Program-made: the position numbers and the translations under genes
In this document: positions 10,948 to 20,215 of the stretch, in pieces
How the letters are laid out: every line of letters starts with the position of its first letter
Numbering within the stretch: the stretch's first letter is position 1
The notes under the pieces: model-generated
Databases searched by the model: none
Told to the model about the DNA's origin: nothing
What the model saw: the letters and a program-made list of their open reading frames with translations, nothing else
NCBI GenBank assembly: GCA_903834835.1
Contig: CAILKO010000055.1
Location: 1-64,000, forward strand
Origin: an uncultured Pseudomonadota bacterium
Lineage (GTDB): Bacteria; Pseudomonadota; Gammaproteobacteria; Burkholderiales; SG8-39
Length of the DNA: 64,000 bases
Direction: 5' to 3'

Positions 10948-11289
10948 TTAGCCCGAGCCACCGCCCGAGCCACCGCCCGAGCCACCGCCCGAGTCGCCGC
11001 CTGAGCTCGCAGGCGCTGGCGGCGGCGCCGACTCGCCGCTTGACGCGGCCTTGTCTGTCGACTCCGGTTTCGCACTAGTGCCCGTCGAGGGAGACGAACC
11101 GCTGCTCTTGTTGCGGAAATCCGTCACATACCAACCGCTGCCTTTCAATTGAAACCCGACGGCTGAAACAAGCTTCCGGAAAGTCTCCTTGCCGCACGAG
11201 GGACAGACTGTCTTGGGAGGCTCGGAGATCTTTTGCAGGTACTCCTCCTGAAAATTGCAGGATTCGCATCGATATTCGTAGATCGGCAT
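10948..11289 (-). CDS. FmdB-family zinc-ribbon protein with Gly/Ser tail
   Basis: A small putative regulatory zinc-ribbon protein of 113 residues. MPIYEYRCESC and TVCPSCGKETFRKL supply the CxxC...CxxC zinc site typical of the FmdB/CxxC_CXXC_SSSS family. The start MPIYEY is chosen at the third codon of a slightly longer frame because the family invariably begins this way. The C-terminal half is low-complexity, rich in Ser, Pro, Ala and Gly, and ends in repeated GGGSGGGS units encoded by a 12-bp tandem repeat. It is the first gene of the fmdB-DUF502-aspS run; its function is unknown. Confidence 0.88.
   Translation of the reverse strand: MPIYEYRCESCNFQEEYLQKISEPPKTVCPSCGKETFRKLVSAVGFQLKGSGWYVTDFRNKSSGSSPSTGTSAKPESTDKAASSGESAPPPAPASSGGDSGGGSGGGSGGGSG
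10955..11002. repeat. 12-bp tandem repeat encoding GGGS units
   Basis: Three exact copies of GAGCCACCGCCC (10955-10990) followed by a fourth with three changes (10991-11002). On the minus strand the unit encodes Gly-Gly-Gly-Ser and forms the C-terminal tail of the FmdB-like protein. Such a short in-frame unit can change copy number by slippage without breaking the gene. Confidence 0.9.
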
Positions 11290-11403
11290 CGTCAAGCTCC
11301 AACCTGGTGTGTCTGCCCATGCCGGGGGTCCCGGCGCGGGAGTGAAGATTGGGTCGCCGTCCGCAGTTTCAACTCGCGGACGGCCCCCAGCTGGGCGACC
11401 GAA

Positions 11404-11889
11404 CTAGAACGGGATGTCGTCTTCCATATCGTCGAACTTGCCGGCGGGTTTCTTACTCGCCGCCGCAGCCCTGGGCTCCGCTCTGGGTTCTGTGCGGGGT
11501 TCGCCCCGCGCATCCATCGGCGCTTCAACGCGACCCGAGGCATCCCCCGCGCCCGCCCGCCCTCCCAGCATCTGCATGGAGTCGGCGATGATCTCGGTCG
11601 TATACCGGTCCTGCCCATCCTTGTCCTGCCACTTGCGCGTCCTGATGCGGCCCTCGATATAGACCTGGGAGCCCTTTTTCAGGTACTCGCCCGCGATTTC
11701 CGCCAGCTTGCCGAAGAACGCGACCTTGTGCCATTCGGTCTGCTCCTTCTTTTCGCCAGTCGACTTGTCCTTCCAGGAATCCGTCGTCGCGATCGAGATG
11801 TTCGTCACCGCACCACCATCTGGCAGATATCTCGTTTCGGGATCCCTTCCCAGGTTGCCCACGATAATCGCCTTGTTCACTGAAGCCAT
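11404..11889 (-). CDS. ssb: Single-stranded DNA-binding protein
   Basis: Binds ssDNA during replication, repair and recombination. The 161-residue product has the OB fold beginning [20 protein letters not shown] and the conserved [22 protein letters not shown] flexible linker rich in Glu, Pro and Arg follows, and the acidic tip DDMEDDIPF recruits partner proteins. The second of two adjacent ATGs is chosen because AGGAG lies 7-8 nt upstream; the first ATG overlaps the stop of the MFS gene (ATGA). A longer in-frame extension upstream lies inside that gene and is rejected. Confidence 0.96.
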   Translation of the reverse strand: MASVNKAIIVGNLGRDPETRYLPDGGAVTNISIATTDSWKDKSTGEKKEQTEWHKVAFFGKLAEIAGEYLKKGSQVYIEGRIRTRKWQDKDGQDRYTTEIIADSMQMLGGRAGAGDASGRVEAPMDARGEPRTEPRAEPRAAAASKKPAGKFDDMEDDIPF

Positions 11890-13277
11890 CATGCTTCTCC
11901 TGTCAAAAGTCGTCGAAGTCCGTTTTCGTCCCAACCGTCGGGAATTACGGTTACTCTGGCAATCCGCTCCTTCTCCAGCACTTCCGCATCGCGCACCCCT
12001 TGTACCCGGACCAGCGCCTCCCGCAGCCCTTCGAGGCGAACCCCGGTGGGAATAGAAAACGTTAGTGGCGTGAGTCGGTTGACCTGCCGCGCCGGCGCAC
12101 GCATCCCCGTTGCAGCCGCGAACCATGCGACGGTCAGAAAAGCGCAGGCCGCGAACACGCCCTGGGCGCCGGCATTTTCGGCCAGCATGCCACCAAACAG
12201 CCCCCCGAAAAACAGACCCAGTGTCTGGGTCGTGTTGTAGACGCCGATCGCGGTCCCTCGCGCATGCTCGGGCGCGATGCGCGAGACGAGCGACGGGAGC
12301 ATGGCTTCCAGCACATTGAATGCAGCAAAAAATCCGAGCAGCAGGATGCCCGTGCCCACCAACGACGCACCTTGCCAGGCAAGCGCGAACAGCAACTCCA
12401 CGACCAGAAGCAGCAGCACCGCCCCGAGCAGCACCGGCTTGGTCTTTCCAGCGCGATCCGCCATCATCACAGGTGGCACCATGAGGACGAAGGAAACGAG
12501 CACCACCGGAAGATATATTTTCCAGTGCTCGCCCACCGGGAATCCACCGCCAACAAGCATCGTCGGCACCACGACGAACATCGCCATCTGCACGACATGC
12601 AGAACGAAGATGCCGAGGTTCAAGCGCAGCAACTCGGGATTCGCGAGTTCCCTGCGAAGCGCCGCCCCCGAGAGCGGTGCCGCGCGGGGCTTCATCGGCA
12701 CATCCGGCACCAGCGAGCGGATCATCCAGATCGCGAACAGGGCAAGCAACCCGGTAAGCACGAACAGTCCGCTCATGCCGACCAGACCATAGAGAACCGG
12801 CGCGCCGACCAGGGAAAGGGCGAAGCTCAGTCCGATCATGCCGCCGATCATCGCCATCGTCTTGGTGCGGTGCTCCTCGCGGGTAAGATCGGCCGCAAGG
12901 GCCACCACGACCGAGGATATCGCCCCCGCTCCCTGGAGGGCCCGCCCTGCGATCGCAACCCAGATATCGTTCGCGAGGGCGGCCACGAAGCTTCCCGCAG
13001 CAAACACGATCAGGCCCAGGATGATCACGCGTTTGCGGCCCCAGCGATCGGACGCCATTCCAAAGGGAATCTGGAGCAGCGCCTGAACAAGGCCGTAGGC
13101 GCCAAGCGCGAGCCCGACCAGGGTCAGGTTGTCGCCCCCGCGGAGCTGGGGCGCGTGGGTGACAAACACCGGCAGGATCAGGAACAGGCCCAGCATCCGG
13201 ATGCCGAAAATGGCGGCTAGGCTCAGGCCCGCACGCCGTTCGGTCCGGCTCATGGGCGAACGCGGAAGCGTCGACAT
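11889..13277 (-). CDS. YajR-like MFS transporter with C-terminal ferredoxin-like domain
   Basis: Major facilitator with about 12 predicted transmembrane segments. The loop 2-3 signature is [13 protein letters not shown] near residue 75 and motif [11 protein letters not shown] follows. After the last helix (near 395) comes a soluble tail of about 65 residues with the pattern [19 protein letters not shown]...GVRDAEVLE...RVTVIP, a beta-alpha-beta-beta-alpha-beta layout like the YAM domain of E. coli YajR. The substrate is unknown. It is divergent from uvrA (87 bp apart) and upstream of ssb, a frequent proteobacterial neighbourhood. Confidence 0.88.
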   Translation of the reverse strand: MSTLPRSPMSRTERRAGLSLAAIFGIRMLGLFLILPVFVTHAPQLRGGDNLTLVGLALGAYGLVQALLQIPFGMASDRWGRKRVIILGLIVFAAGSFVAALANDIWVAIAGRALQGAGAISSVVVALAADLTREEHRTKTMAMIGGMIGLSFALSLVGAPVLYGLVGMSGLFVLTGLLALFAIWMIRSLVPDVPMKPRAAPLSGAALRRELANPELLRLNLGIFVLHVVQMAMFVVVPTMLVGGGFPVGEHWKIYLPVVLVSFVLMVPPVMMADRAGKTKPVLLGAVLLLLVVELLFALAWQGASLVGTGILLLGFFAAFNVLEAMLPSLVSRIAPEHARGTAIGVYNTTQTLGLFFGGLFGGMLAENAGAQGVFAACAFLTVAWFAAATGMRAPARQVNRLTPLTFSIPTGVRLEGLREALVRVQGVRDAEVLEKERIARVTVIPDGWDENGLRRLLTGEA

Positions 13278-13364
13278 ACTATGCAGGCGATGGATTGGAA
13301 GCCCGGGCGGGTAAGCCGCTATAGTAGCAGGTTAGCCCCTTCGGCCCTGCTCTCCGAGAACACG

Positions 13365-16226
13365 ATGGACGTCATCCGCATCCGCGGCGCGCGCACCCAC
13401 AATCTGAAGAACATCAACGCGGATCTGCCGAAGAACCGCCTCGTCGTGATCACCGGACTTTCCGGCTCCGGGAAAAGTTCTCTCGCCTTCGACACCCTGT
13501 ATGCGGAAGGGCAGCGCCGCTACGTCGAGTCGCTCTCCTCCTATGCGCGCCAGTTCCTGCAAATGATGGAAAAGCCGGACGTCGACCTGATTGAAGGCCT
13601 CGCGCCCGCGATCTCCATCGAGCAGAAGGCGGCCAGCCACAACCCGCGCTCGACCGTCGGGACCGTTACCGAGATCCACGACTACCTGCGCCTGCTCTAC
13701 GCCCGGGCCGGCACCGCGCACTGCCCCGAGCACGGCATGCCGCTCGAAGCGCAATCAGTCGCCCAGATGGTCGATCACGCACTCGCGCTTGCCGAGGGGA
13801 CGCGCCTCATGATTCTCGCTCCGGTGATTTCGGCGAGAAAAGGCGAGCAGGCGGGCCTCTTCGACGACCTCCGCGCCCAGGGATACACGCGCGTACGGAT
13901 AGATGGAAAACTGCACGACCTGGACCGCGTACCGGCATTGGCGAAAAACGCTCAGCACAACGTGCAGGTCGTGATCGACCGGCTCGCGGTGCGCCCGGAT
14001 GCGAAGCAGCGCCTGGCGGAATCCTTCGAGGCGGCGCTTCGCCACGCAAACGGGCGCGCCATTGCGCTCGACGTCGCATCCGGTCGCGAGCACCTTTTTT
14101 CCGCGCGGCACGCCTGCCCGATCTGCAGCCATTCGATTGCCGAACTCGAACCGCGGCTCTTTTCTTTCAACAATCCCGCCGGAGCATGTCCTCGGTGCGA
14201 AGGTCTGGGCAGCGTCGAATTCACTGACCCGGAACGGGTCGTCGCACACCCGAACCTCAGCCTCGCCGCAGGAGCGATCAAGGGCTGGGACCGACGCAAT
14301 CTTCTCTATTTCTCGATGCTCAAGTCCCTGGGGGCGCACTACGGCTTCGACATCGAACAGCCCTGGGAAATGCTGGACGACCCGATCCAGAAGGCCGTGC
14401 TCTACGGCTCCGGCAAAGAGAACATCCGATTCACCTATCCGGGCGAGCGCGGACGGGCGCAGGTGAAGGAGCACACGTTCGAAGGCGTTATTCCGAGTCT
14501 CGAACGCCGGTACGCCGAAACCGATTCAGCTACGGTCCGCGAGGAAATCGCGAAGCTCCGCGCACACCGTAGCTGCCCGGACTGCGGCGGCACGCGGCTG
14601 CGCGCCGAGGCGCGCCACGTGCTGCTTGGCGGGCAGGCGATACACCAGATCGCGGCGTTGCCGCTGCGCGAAAGCCTCGCGTTTTTCCGTGCACTTCAGC
14701 TCGTGGGCGCCCGCCAGCAGATTGCCGACCGGATCGCGCGCGAAGTCGCGACCCGGCTGGAGTTTCTCGTCAACGTCGGACTGGACTACCTTTCTCTTGA
14801 CCGCTCCGCAGACACCCTTTCGGGCGGTGAGGCGCAGCGAATTCGCCTTGCCAGCCAGATCGGTTCGGGGCTGAGCGGGGTGATGTACGTGCTGGACGAG
14901 CCCTCGATCGGACTGCATCAGCGCGACAACGCACGTCTGCTCGAAACACTGCGCCGCCTGCGCGACCTCGGGAATACCGTCATCGTGGTTGAACACGACC
15001 GCGATGCGATCGCCGCCGCCGACTACGTCCTCGACATGGGCCCCGGAGCGGGCGAGACAGGCGGAGAGATTGTCGCCCAGGGCACGCCCGGGCAGATCGC
15101 CGCCCACCCTGCATCTCTCACCGGCAAGTACCTGCGCGGGGTGCTGGAAATACCTACGCCCGCGACTCGCAGACGGCCGAAGCCCGGGCGCAGCATCGAG
15201 ATATACGGCGCGCGCGGCAACAACCTCAAAGAGCTGGACGTGTGTATCCCTCTCGGGCTGCTCATCTGCGTCACCGGCGTTTCCGGATCGGGTAAATCGA
15301 CCCTGATCAACGACACCCTGCATGCGGCGGCAGCGGCCCGGCTGAACGGCAGCATGGCGCAGTCTGCCCCCCACGAGCGTATGGACGGATTGCAACACCT
15401 CGACAAGGTGATCTGCGTCGATCAGAGCCCGATCGGGCGCACCCCGCGCTCCAATCCCGCCACCTACACGGGGCTGTTCGCACCGATTCGGGAAATCTAC
15501 GCGGGCGTGCCGGAAGCCCGAGCGCGGGGCTACGACTCGGGCCGTTTCTCCTTCAACGTAAAGGGGGGCCGCTGCGAGGCATGCCAGGGAGACGGCGTCA
15601 CCCGGGTGGAAATGCATTTTCTTGCCGACATCTACGTCGCCTGCGACGCCTGCCGTGGCCTGCGTTACAACCGGGAAACGCTCGAGATCCGCTACAAGGG
15701 ACGCAACATCCACGACGTGCTGCTGATGACCGTGACCGAGGCGCTTGATTTCTTCAGCGCAGTGCCCGCCGTCGCGCGCAAGCTGCGCACGCTCTGCGAC
15801 GTCGGCCTGGGCTACCTGCGGCTCGGGCAGGCGGCGACCACCCTCTCCGGGGGCGAGGCACAGCGCGTCAAGCTGTCGCTCGAACTCTCCAAGCGCGATA
15901 CCGGAAAGACGCTTTACATACTGGACGAACCGACGACCGGACTGCATTTCCACGACATCAGCATGCTCCTTCACGTGCTGCACCGCCTGCGCGACGCTGG
16001 CAACTCTGTCGTGGTGATCGAGCACAACCTGGACGTGATCAAGACCGCAGACTGGGTGATCGACCTCGGACCCGACGGCGGCGCGGGCGGTGGCCGCATC
16101 GTTGCGCAAGGCACGCCCGAGGAAGTCGCCGCGAACGACGACAGCATCACCGGACGCTACCTCCGCGAACTGCTGCCCGCCCGGTCACGTGCGAAGCGCA
16201 GCACAACGAATTTCGCAACCAACTGA
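13365..16226 (+). CDS. uvrA: Excinuclease ABC subunit A
   Basis: DNA-damage recognition ATPase of nucleotide excision repair. The 953 residues hold two ABC ATPase modules, with Walker [10 protein letters not shown] near residue 31 and GVSGSGKST near 640, two signature LSGGEAQR motifs and two Walker B LDEP motifs. Zinc-finger cysteine sets are visible at CPIC...CPRC and CEAC...CDAC. The start [17 protein letters not shown] is chosen by family comparison; an upstream in-frame ATG would add 28 residues with no homology character. It faces away from the YajR-like gene. It ends 9 bp before the thioesterase-like gene. Confidence 0.97.
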   Translation: MDVIRIRGARTHNLKNINADLPKNRLVVITGLSGSGKSSLAFDTLYAEGQRRYVESLSSYARQFLQMMEKPDVDLIEGLAPAISIEQKAASHNPRSTVGTVTEIHDYLRLLYARAGTAHCPEHGMPLEAQSVAQMVDHALALAEGTRLMILAPVISARKGEQAGLFDDLRAQGYTRVRIDGKLHDLDRVPALAKNAQHNVQVVIDRLAVRPDAKQRLAESFEAALRHANGRAIALDVASGREHLFSARHACPICSHSIAELEPRLFSFNNPAGACPRCEGLGSVEFTDPERVVAHPNLSLAAGAIKGWDRRNLLYFSMLKSLGAHYGFDIEQPWEMLDDPIQKAVLYGSGKENIRFTYPGERGRAQVKEHTFEGVIPSLERRYAETDSATVREEIAKLRAHRSCPDCGGTRLRAEARHVLLGGQAIHQIAALPLRESLAFFRALQLVGARQQIADRIAREVATRLEFLVNVGLDYLSLDRSADTLSGGEAQRIRLASQIGSGLSGVMYVLDEPSIGLHQRDNARLLETLRRLRDLGNTVIVVEHDRDAIAAADYVLDMGPGAGETGGEIVAQGTPGQIAAHPASLTGKYLRGVLEIPTPATRRRPKPGRSIEIYGARGNNLKELDVCIPLGLLICVTGVSGSGKSTLINDTLHAAAAARLNGSMAQSAPHERMDGLQHLDKVICVDQSPIGRTPRSNPATYTGLFAPIREIYAGVPEARARGYDSGRFSFNVKGGRCEACQGDGVTRVEMHFLADIYVACDACRGLRYNRETLEIRYKGRNIHDVLLMTVTEALDFFSAVPAVARKLRTLCDVGLGYLRLGQAATTLSGGEAQRVKLSLELSKRDTGKTLYILDEPTTGLHFHDISMLLHVLHRLRDAGNSVVVIEHNLDVIKTADWVIDLGPDGGAGGGRIVAQGTPEEVAANDDSITGRYLRELLPARSRAKRSTTNFATN

Positions 16227-16235
16227 GCCCTTCCG

Positions 16236-16739
16236 ATGCTGACAGAAGACGCCAACAATCGCAGCACCACCATAACCTGGGCCGATCCTGCAGAGCTCGT
16301 CGAAGCGCGAAAGAGGATGTCCGGGCTTGAGTTCCTGCGCGCCTTGCGCGACGGGAGTCTCCCGCCGCCGCCGATGGCCTCGCTGCTCGGCTTCTGGCTG
16401 GTCGAGGCCGAACCCGGCCGCGTCGTGTACGAAGCAACGCCCGCCGAGTATCACTACAACCTGATCGGGGTGGTGCACGGCGGATTCGCGATGACGCTGC
16501 TCGATTCGACCATGGCATGCAGCATTCAGACTCAGCTCGCGGCGGGCACCGGCTTCACCACGCTCGAAGTCAAGGTCAACATGGTCCGCGCAATCACCCT
16601 GCAAGCCGGCAAGCTGCGCGCGATCGGCACGATCGTTCATCCCGGTCGCTCGATCGCCACCGCGGAAGGACGCATCGAAGACGAGAGCGGCAAGCTCTAC
16701 GCGCATGGCTCGACGACCTGCATGGTCATGAGCCGGTAG
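16236..16739 (+). CDS. PaaI-type hotdog thioesterase
   Basis: A 167-residue single hotdog domain predicted to hydrolyse acyl-CoA thioesters. The central helix motif reads YNLIGVVHGGFAMTLLDSTM, the PaaI/YbdB-type His-Gly-Gly with a downstream Asp. The strands LEVKVNMVRAITLQAGKLRA and GRSIATAEGRIEDESGKLYAHGSTTC follow the usual pattern. It starts 9 bp after uvrA, so it may be read from the uvrA transcript. The acyl substrate cannot be predicted. Confidence 0.85.
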   Translation: MLTEDANNRSTTITWADPAELVEARKRMSGLEFLRALRDGSLPPPPMASLLGFWLVEAEPGRVVYEATPAEYHYNLIGVVHGGFAMTLLDSTMACSIQTQLAAGTGFTTLEVKVNMVRAITLQAGKLRAIGTIVHPGRSIATAEGRIEDESGKLYAHGSTTCMVMSR

Positions 16740-16796
16740 ATCCGGTCTGCTGGATCGCGCATTGCGCGCTTCGGGTCGAGGGTGGAGAATCCAGAT

Positions 16797-17465
16797 ATGC
16801 CATCCGGAAGCATCTTCCGCTTCACACCTCCGTCCGGCAGCGCCACCCGCCACCTGTTCATCTTCCTGCATGGCGGCGGCGCGACAGCGCGCTCGATGAT
16901 CCCTGTCGCCTTCGACTTCCGCGCGCGCTTTCCGAGTGCCGCGCTTGTCGTGCCGAACGGTGTGGAACCGCACTCCTCCAGCGGTGACGCTCAGAACTGG
17001 ATCCAGATGGCGGGCCTGAACGACGACAACCGCGCCTCGCGGGTCGCCGCCGTGCTGCCCGCCGTCGAGTTCCTGATCCGCCGAGAACAGGCGGCCAGCG
17101 CGGTACCGGCAGCGCGGACGGTGCTCATCGGCTTTTCACAGGGCGGCATGGTCGCGCTTGAGGCGGTGAAGGCCATCCCGGATCTTGCGGGCGCTGTCGT
17201 CGGCTACGCCTCCCGTTTCGCGCGCCTGCCAGCCGCGGGCTCTCGCATCGATGCGCGCATCCACCTGGTACACGGCGCGTTCGACGCGATCGTCTCGCGG
17301 GTCCATGCGGAACGCGCAGCGCGGGTGCTGGATGCGCTGCACGTCCCGGTCACACTCGACATCATTGACGACCTCGGGCACGCACTGAATCGTCCGGCGA
17401 TCTGCTGCGGTTCGCTGCGCCTGCTGCAGGGGATCTACGAAAGGCGCCGGGCACCTCTCCAATGA
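16797..17465 (+). CDS. Alpha/beta hydrolase, phospholipase/carboxylesterase family
   Basis: A 222-residue esterase of the serine-hydrolase superfamily. The oxyanion region IFLHGGGATARSM, the nucleophile elbow GFSQGG (Ser), the Asp in HGAFDAIV and the His in DLGHAL form a complete triad. ATG 16797 is favoured because GGTGGAG lies 9 nt upstream; a GTG at 16782 is possible. Its last bases overlap the start of the CbiX-like gene (ATGA), indicating coupled translation. Substrate unknown; no signal peptide, so it is cytoplasmic. Confidence 0.85.
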   Translation: MPSGSIFRFTPPSGSATRHLFIFLHGGGATARSMIPVAFDFRARFPSAALVVPNGVEPHSSSGDAQNWIQMAGLNDDNRASRVAAVLPAVEFLIRREQAASAVPAARTVLIGFSQGGMVALEAVKAIPDLAGAVVGYASRFARLPAAGSRIDARIHLVHGAFDAIVSRVHAERAARVLDALHVPVTLDIIDDLGHALNRPAICCGSLRLLQGIYERRRAPLQ

Positions 17466-17887
17466 AAACGGCGTCGCCAATGTCGGCCGAGGAGGCCGTG
17501 CTGCTGTTCGCGCACGGCTCGCGCGACCCCGAGTGGGCGCGCCCCGTCGAGGCGCTGCGCACCCGTATTGCCGGACTGACCTGCGCGCGCGTGGACCTCG
17601 CCTATCTGGAGTACTGTGCGCCGACACTCGCCGCGGCACTCGCGCAGATGGCCGGCGAAAGCATCCGCCGGGTGCACATCGTGCCCGTGTTCATCGGCCA
17701 GGGCGCCCATCTGCGGCGCGACCTGCCTGCTCTGGTGGACACAGCACGGCAGGCTCACCCGGAACTTCGCATTGAGCTGCTCCCTGCGATCGGGGAACAG
17801 CCGGAGATACTCGAGGCGATTGCACACGCGATCGCCTCGCGGATCCCGGGCGAGCCGTCCGGCACGGCCCCTCAGCAACATAAGTAA
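17462..17887 (+). CDS. CbiX/sirohydrochlorin chelatase-like protein
   Basis: A 141-residue, single-module member of the CbiX/SirB chelatase family, which inserts Co2+ or Fe2+ into sirohydrochlorin. The N-terminal metal-site motif LLFAHGSRDPEW and the second element VHIVPVFIGQGAHLRRDLP are intact. The protein has the half length seen in CbiXS-type enzymes, which act as dimers. No other cobalamin or siroheme gene is nearby, so the metal and pathway are uncertain. The stop codon lies inside the long inverted repeat at 17865-17918. Confidence 0.82.
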   Translation: MKTASPMSAEEAVLLFAHGSRDPEWARPVEALRTRIAGLTCARVDLAYLEYCAPTLAAALAQMAGESIRRVHIVPVFIGQGAHLRRDLPALVDTARQAHPELRIELLPAIGEQPEILEAIAHAIASRIPGEPSGTAPQQHK

Positions 17888-17918
17888 CATATATGTTACC
17901 AATTTTGCTGAGGGGCCG
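17865..17918. promoter_or_regulatory. 54-bp inverted repeat with GTAAC...GTTAC palindromic core (site A)
   Basis: The two 27-nt arms are symmetrical about 17891/17892, with 24 of 27 pairs complementary. The outer arm is CGGCCCCTCAGCAA and its complement; the inner 16 bp GTAACATATATGTTAC (17884-17899) is a perfect palindrome. It includes the CbiX-like stop codon and ends 90 bp before the YkgJ-like ATG. It could act as a transcript hairpin and as a protein-binding site; there is no T run for a classical terminator. The core recurs at sites B (26664) and C (62844). Confidence 0.7.
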
Positions 17919-18007
17919 AAATATACGCCTCCTCGGGCACGCACCGACTTCGCTGAACCGGGGTCACGTAAAATTCGCGCTCCACCGTGTCCATCCGATC
18001 CCGCCCA

Positions 18008-18421
18008 ATGACCAAGAAAGTCTCGATTCCCATCCGCGCAAAGAGCGCGCCCAAAGCACCCAAGAAATCCTACGACTGCGCCAAGTGCCCGGGCTATTGC
18101 TGCAGCTACCAGCTGATCGAGATCAACAAGCGCGACATCGCCCGGCTCGCGCGCCACTTTGAACTGGAATATTCCGTCGCCGAAGAACGCTTCACGAAAT
18201 ACGACGCCAGCCAGAAGGCGCGCGTACTCCGGCACCGCAAGGACACCGTGTTCAAGACCATCTGCATGTTCTTCGACCAGAAGGAACGGCGCTGCACGGT
18301 CTATGAGTCGCGTCCAGGCGTGTGTCGCGACTACCCGCTCGCGAAACGTTGCGGGTACTACGATTTTCTTGAATTCGAGCGCGACCAGCAGGACGACCCC
18401 GACTATATTGCGCTCACCTGA
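18008..18421 (+). CDS. YkgJ-family cysteine-cluster protein
   Basis: A 137-residue protein of the CxxCxxxCC (YkgJ) family, whose members are thought to bind a metal or Fe-S cluster. It shows YDCAKCPGYCC near residue 28, then CMFFDQKERRCTVYESRPGVCRDYP and KRC, giving the usual set of about eight conserved cysteines. The N terminus is basic (MTKKVSIPIRAKSAPKAPKKS). The function of the family is not established. Site A lies upstream and could regulate it. Confidence 0.85.
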   Translation: MTKKVSIPIRAKSAPKAPKKSYDCAKCPGYCCSYQLIEINKRDIARLARHFELEYSVAEERFTKYDASQKARVLRHRKDTVFKTICMFFDQKERRCTVYESRPGVCRDYPLAKRCGYYDFLEFERDQQDDPDYIALT

Positions 18422-18457
18422 GCTAGGGCCCAGAGCCAGAGCGAACCGGCACACCCT

Positions 18458-18934
18458 GTGGACGACATCGAGACCCTGAAGCGCATCCTCGCAACGTCGA
18501 AGACCGTCGCCGTAGTCGGTCTCTCCGCCGACTGGTTCAGGCCGAGCTACTTTGCCGCGAAGTACATGCAGGAACATGGCTACCGAGTGATCCCGGTGAA
18601 TCCGCGCTACGCGGGCTCCGACGTGCTAGGTGAACTGTGCTACGCGAGCCTGTCCGAGATTCCGGAGAAGGTCGACATCGTCGACGTTTTCCGCCGCACC
18701 TCGGAAGTGCCACAGATTGCTGACGAGGCGGTTCGAATCGGTGCCCGGGTGCTGTGGCAGCAACTCGGGATACAGAACGAGGTCGCGGCGGCAAGCGCCC
18801 GGGCGGCCGGGCTCGTAAGCGTGATGAACCGCTGCGTGAAGATCGAGCACGGCCGCCTGTTCGGAGGACTGAACTGGGTGGGCGTGAACACGCGGATCAT
18901 TTCAGCCAAACGCCCGCGCTCTCTGCCGTACTGA
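18458..18934 (+). CDS. CoA-binding (YccU-type Rossmann) protein
   Basis: A 158-residue single-domain protein of the CoA_binding_2 family. It has a Rossmann glycine motif AVVGLSADWFRPSY near residue 20, GYRVIPVNPRYAGS and the Asp-Val segment KVDIVDVFRR, followed by VLWQQLGIQNEVA and MNRCVKIEHGR, the family's conserved Cys-containing end. It starts with GTG, 36 bp after the YkgJ-like gene. Role unknown; relatives bind CoA or acyl-CoA. Confidence 0.87.
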   Translation: MDDIETLKRILATSKTVAVVGLSADWFRPSYFAAKYMQEHGYRVIPVNPRYAGSDVLGELCYASLSEIPEKVDIVDVFRRTSEVPQIADEAVRIGARVLWQQLGIQNEVAAASARAAGLVSVMNRCVKIEHGRLFGGLNWVGVNTRIISAKRPRSLPY

Positions 18935-19150
18935 AGGCGAGGCGGGCGACAGCGCGGCGTCAGGTGCAAGGCGATTGCAACAGACAAAATGCCGGATTAT
19001 TTCCGTCCCTATCTGGCGTATCCGGCCCGCAGGACGTATCCTTCGCTCGCCCCCACTTGGTGCGCCAACGGCGACCTGACCGGGACCCATGCACCCTTCC
19101 TGCGGGGAATAAACTTTCCCGAGAACCAGCCCAGTAAGGCAGATCCAGAA

Positions 19151-20092
19151 ATGACCACTCCGACGCGTTTCTTCGATGGCCCCTTCGGCAGATTGGTGCT
19201 TGGCCGTATCAGCATCACCGGACTCGCGGCCGCTTGCCCTGAGCCGCGCATCGCATTCCTGTTCGACCAGGCCGAAATCGCACTGCGGCTCGGCGAGTTC
19301 GGCGCTGTGCTCACGCGAAACGAGATCCTTTTGCTGAATTCCGGGCAGCTGGCGGTTCCCGTTGAGGATCCCGCCGCGGATGCTGGCCCCCGAATGCTGG
19401 TGTTCCAGGCCTCTCGTGACTGGCTGGGCGACCGATTCCCGGCGATCTTCGGCACGCCGGACCACGCTGCTTTTCGCCGCCCGGTCGAGACCGTCACCCG
19501 GCGCCTGAGGCGCCTGGCCGACGCCCTGTCGATCGAAGTTCTGAACGACCAGTTCCTGTCGACCGAAAGGCTCGAGTTCATGCTGCAGGAACTTACCCTT
19601 TCCGTTGTCGAGTCATTCGTCGCGAGACGCAAGAGTGCCGCGCCGCTATGGGAAGGATCGCGCTTCGCCGACAGCCGCATCCGGCATGCTCTCGCGCTGC
19701 TGCGCGCACAACCGAACAAGGAACTCAACATGGATCGCGTCGCCACTGTTGTCGGGCTGTCGCGGTCCCGCTTTTATGATCTCTTTCAGCTTTGCACAGG
19801 CATCGCGCCACGTGCCTATCTTGATTTCCTTTGCGTCGAGACGGCGATTACCCGCCTTGCGGCAGGGGGAAGCCGGATCAGCGAAGTATCAGCCGAGCTT
19901 GGCTTCTCCGCGCAGAGCAACTTCACGCGCTTCTTCCTCAACCAGGTCGGCGTCCCCCCGTCCACCTATCGCCGTGCGAGCTTCCGGGAAGAAGACATGC
20001 CTAAGGGTGGAATCGGCGAAACGCGTCTGGCGCTCGCCAAGGGCGCCGACGAATCACCCGCGGCGACACCGGCGGGAAATCCGGAAGTCTGA
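19151..20092 (+). CDS. AraC-family transcriptional regulator
   Basis: A 313-residue regulator with an N-terminal sensor region (residues about 1-195, beta-rich) and a C-terminal AraC/XylS double helix-turn-helix: first helix pair around LNMDRVATVVGLSRSRFYDLF, second at ISEVSAELGFSAQSNFTRFF, ending QVGVPPSTYRRA. ATG 19151 is chosen; upstream in-frame sequence lacks coding character. It lies 123 bp before metY on the same strand, so control of metY is possible but only inferred. The effector is unknown. Confidence 0.85.
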   Translation: MTTPTRFFDGPFGRLVLGRISITGLAAACPEPRIAFLFDQAEIALRLGEFGAVLTRNEILLLNSGQLAVPVEDPAADAGPRMLVFQASRDWLGDRFPAIFGTPDHAAFRRPVETVTRRLRRLADALSIEVLNDQFLSTERLEFMLQELTLSVVESFVARRKSAAPLWEGSRFADSRIRHALALLRAQPNKELNMDRVATVVGLSRSRFYDLFQLCTGIAPRAYLDFLCVETAITRLAAGGSRISEVSAELGFSAQSNFTRFFLNQVGVPPSTYRRASFREEDMPKGGIGETRLALAKGADESPAATPAGNPEV

Positions 20093-20215
20093 AGCACCGA
20101 CCACCGGCGGCGAGGCGGCGCGCCTGCGGCTGACGATCCGGCTTTTGCACCCACTGCCCGCCTGATGCTACCCTCGGTTGCGGTCTTCCCCGCACCACCG
20201 AGCGCATGAAATCCG

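Noticed and set aside
14526-16109. 527-codon minus-strand open frame
   Set aside because: Lies entirely inside uvrA on the other strand and has no recognisable domain.
18730-18760. GGTTCGAATC sequence resembling a tRNA T-loop
   Set aside because: Lies inside the CoA-binding protein gene and no acceptor or anticodon arm can be paired around it.
18989-19150. Upstream extension of the AraC-type regulator by 54 codons
   Set aside because: The added sequence has no homology character and the ATG at 19151 gives a normal family length.
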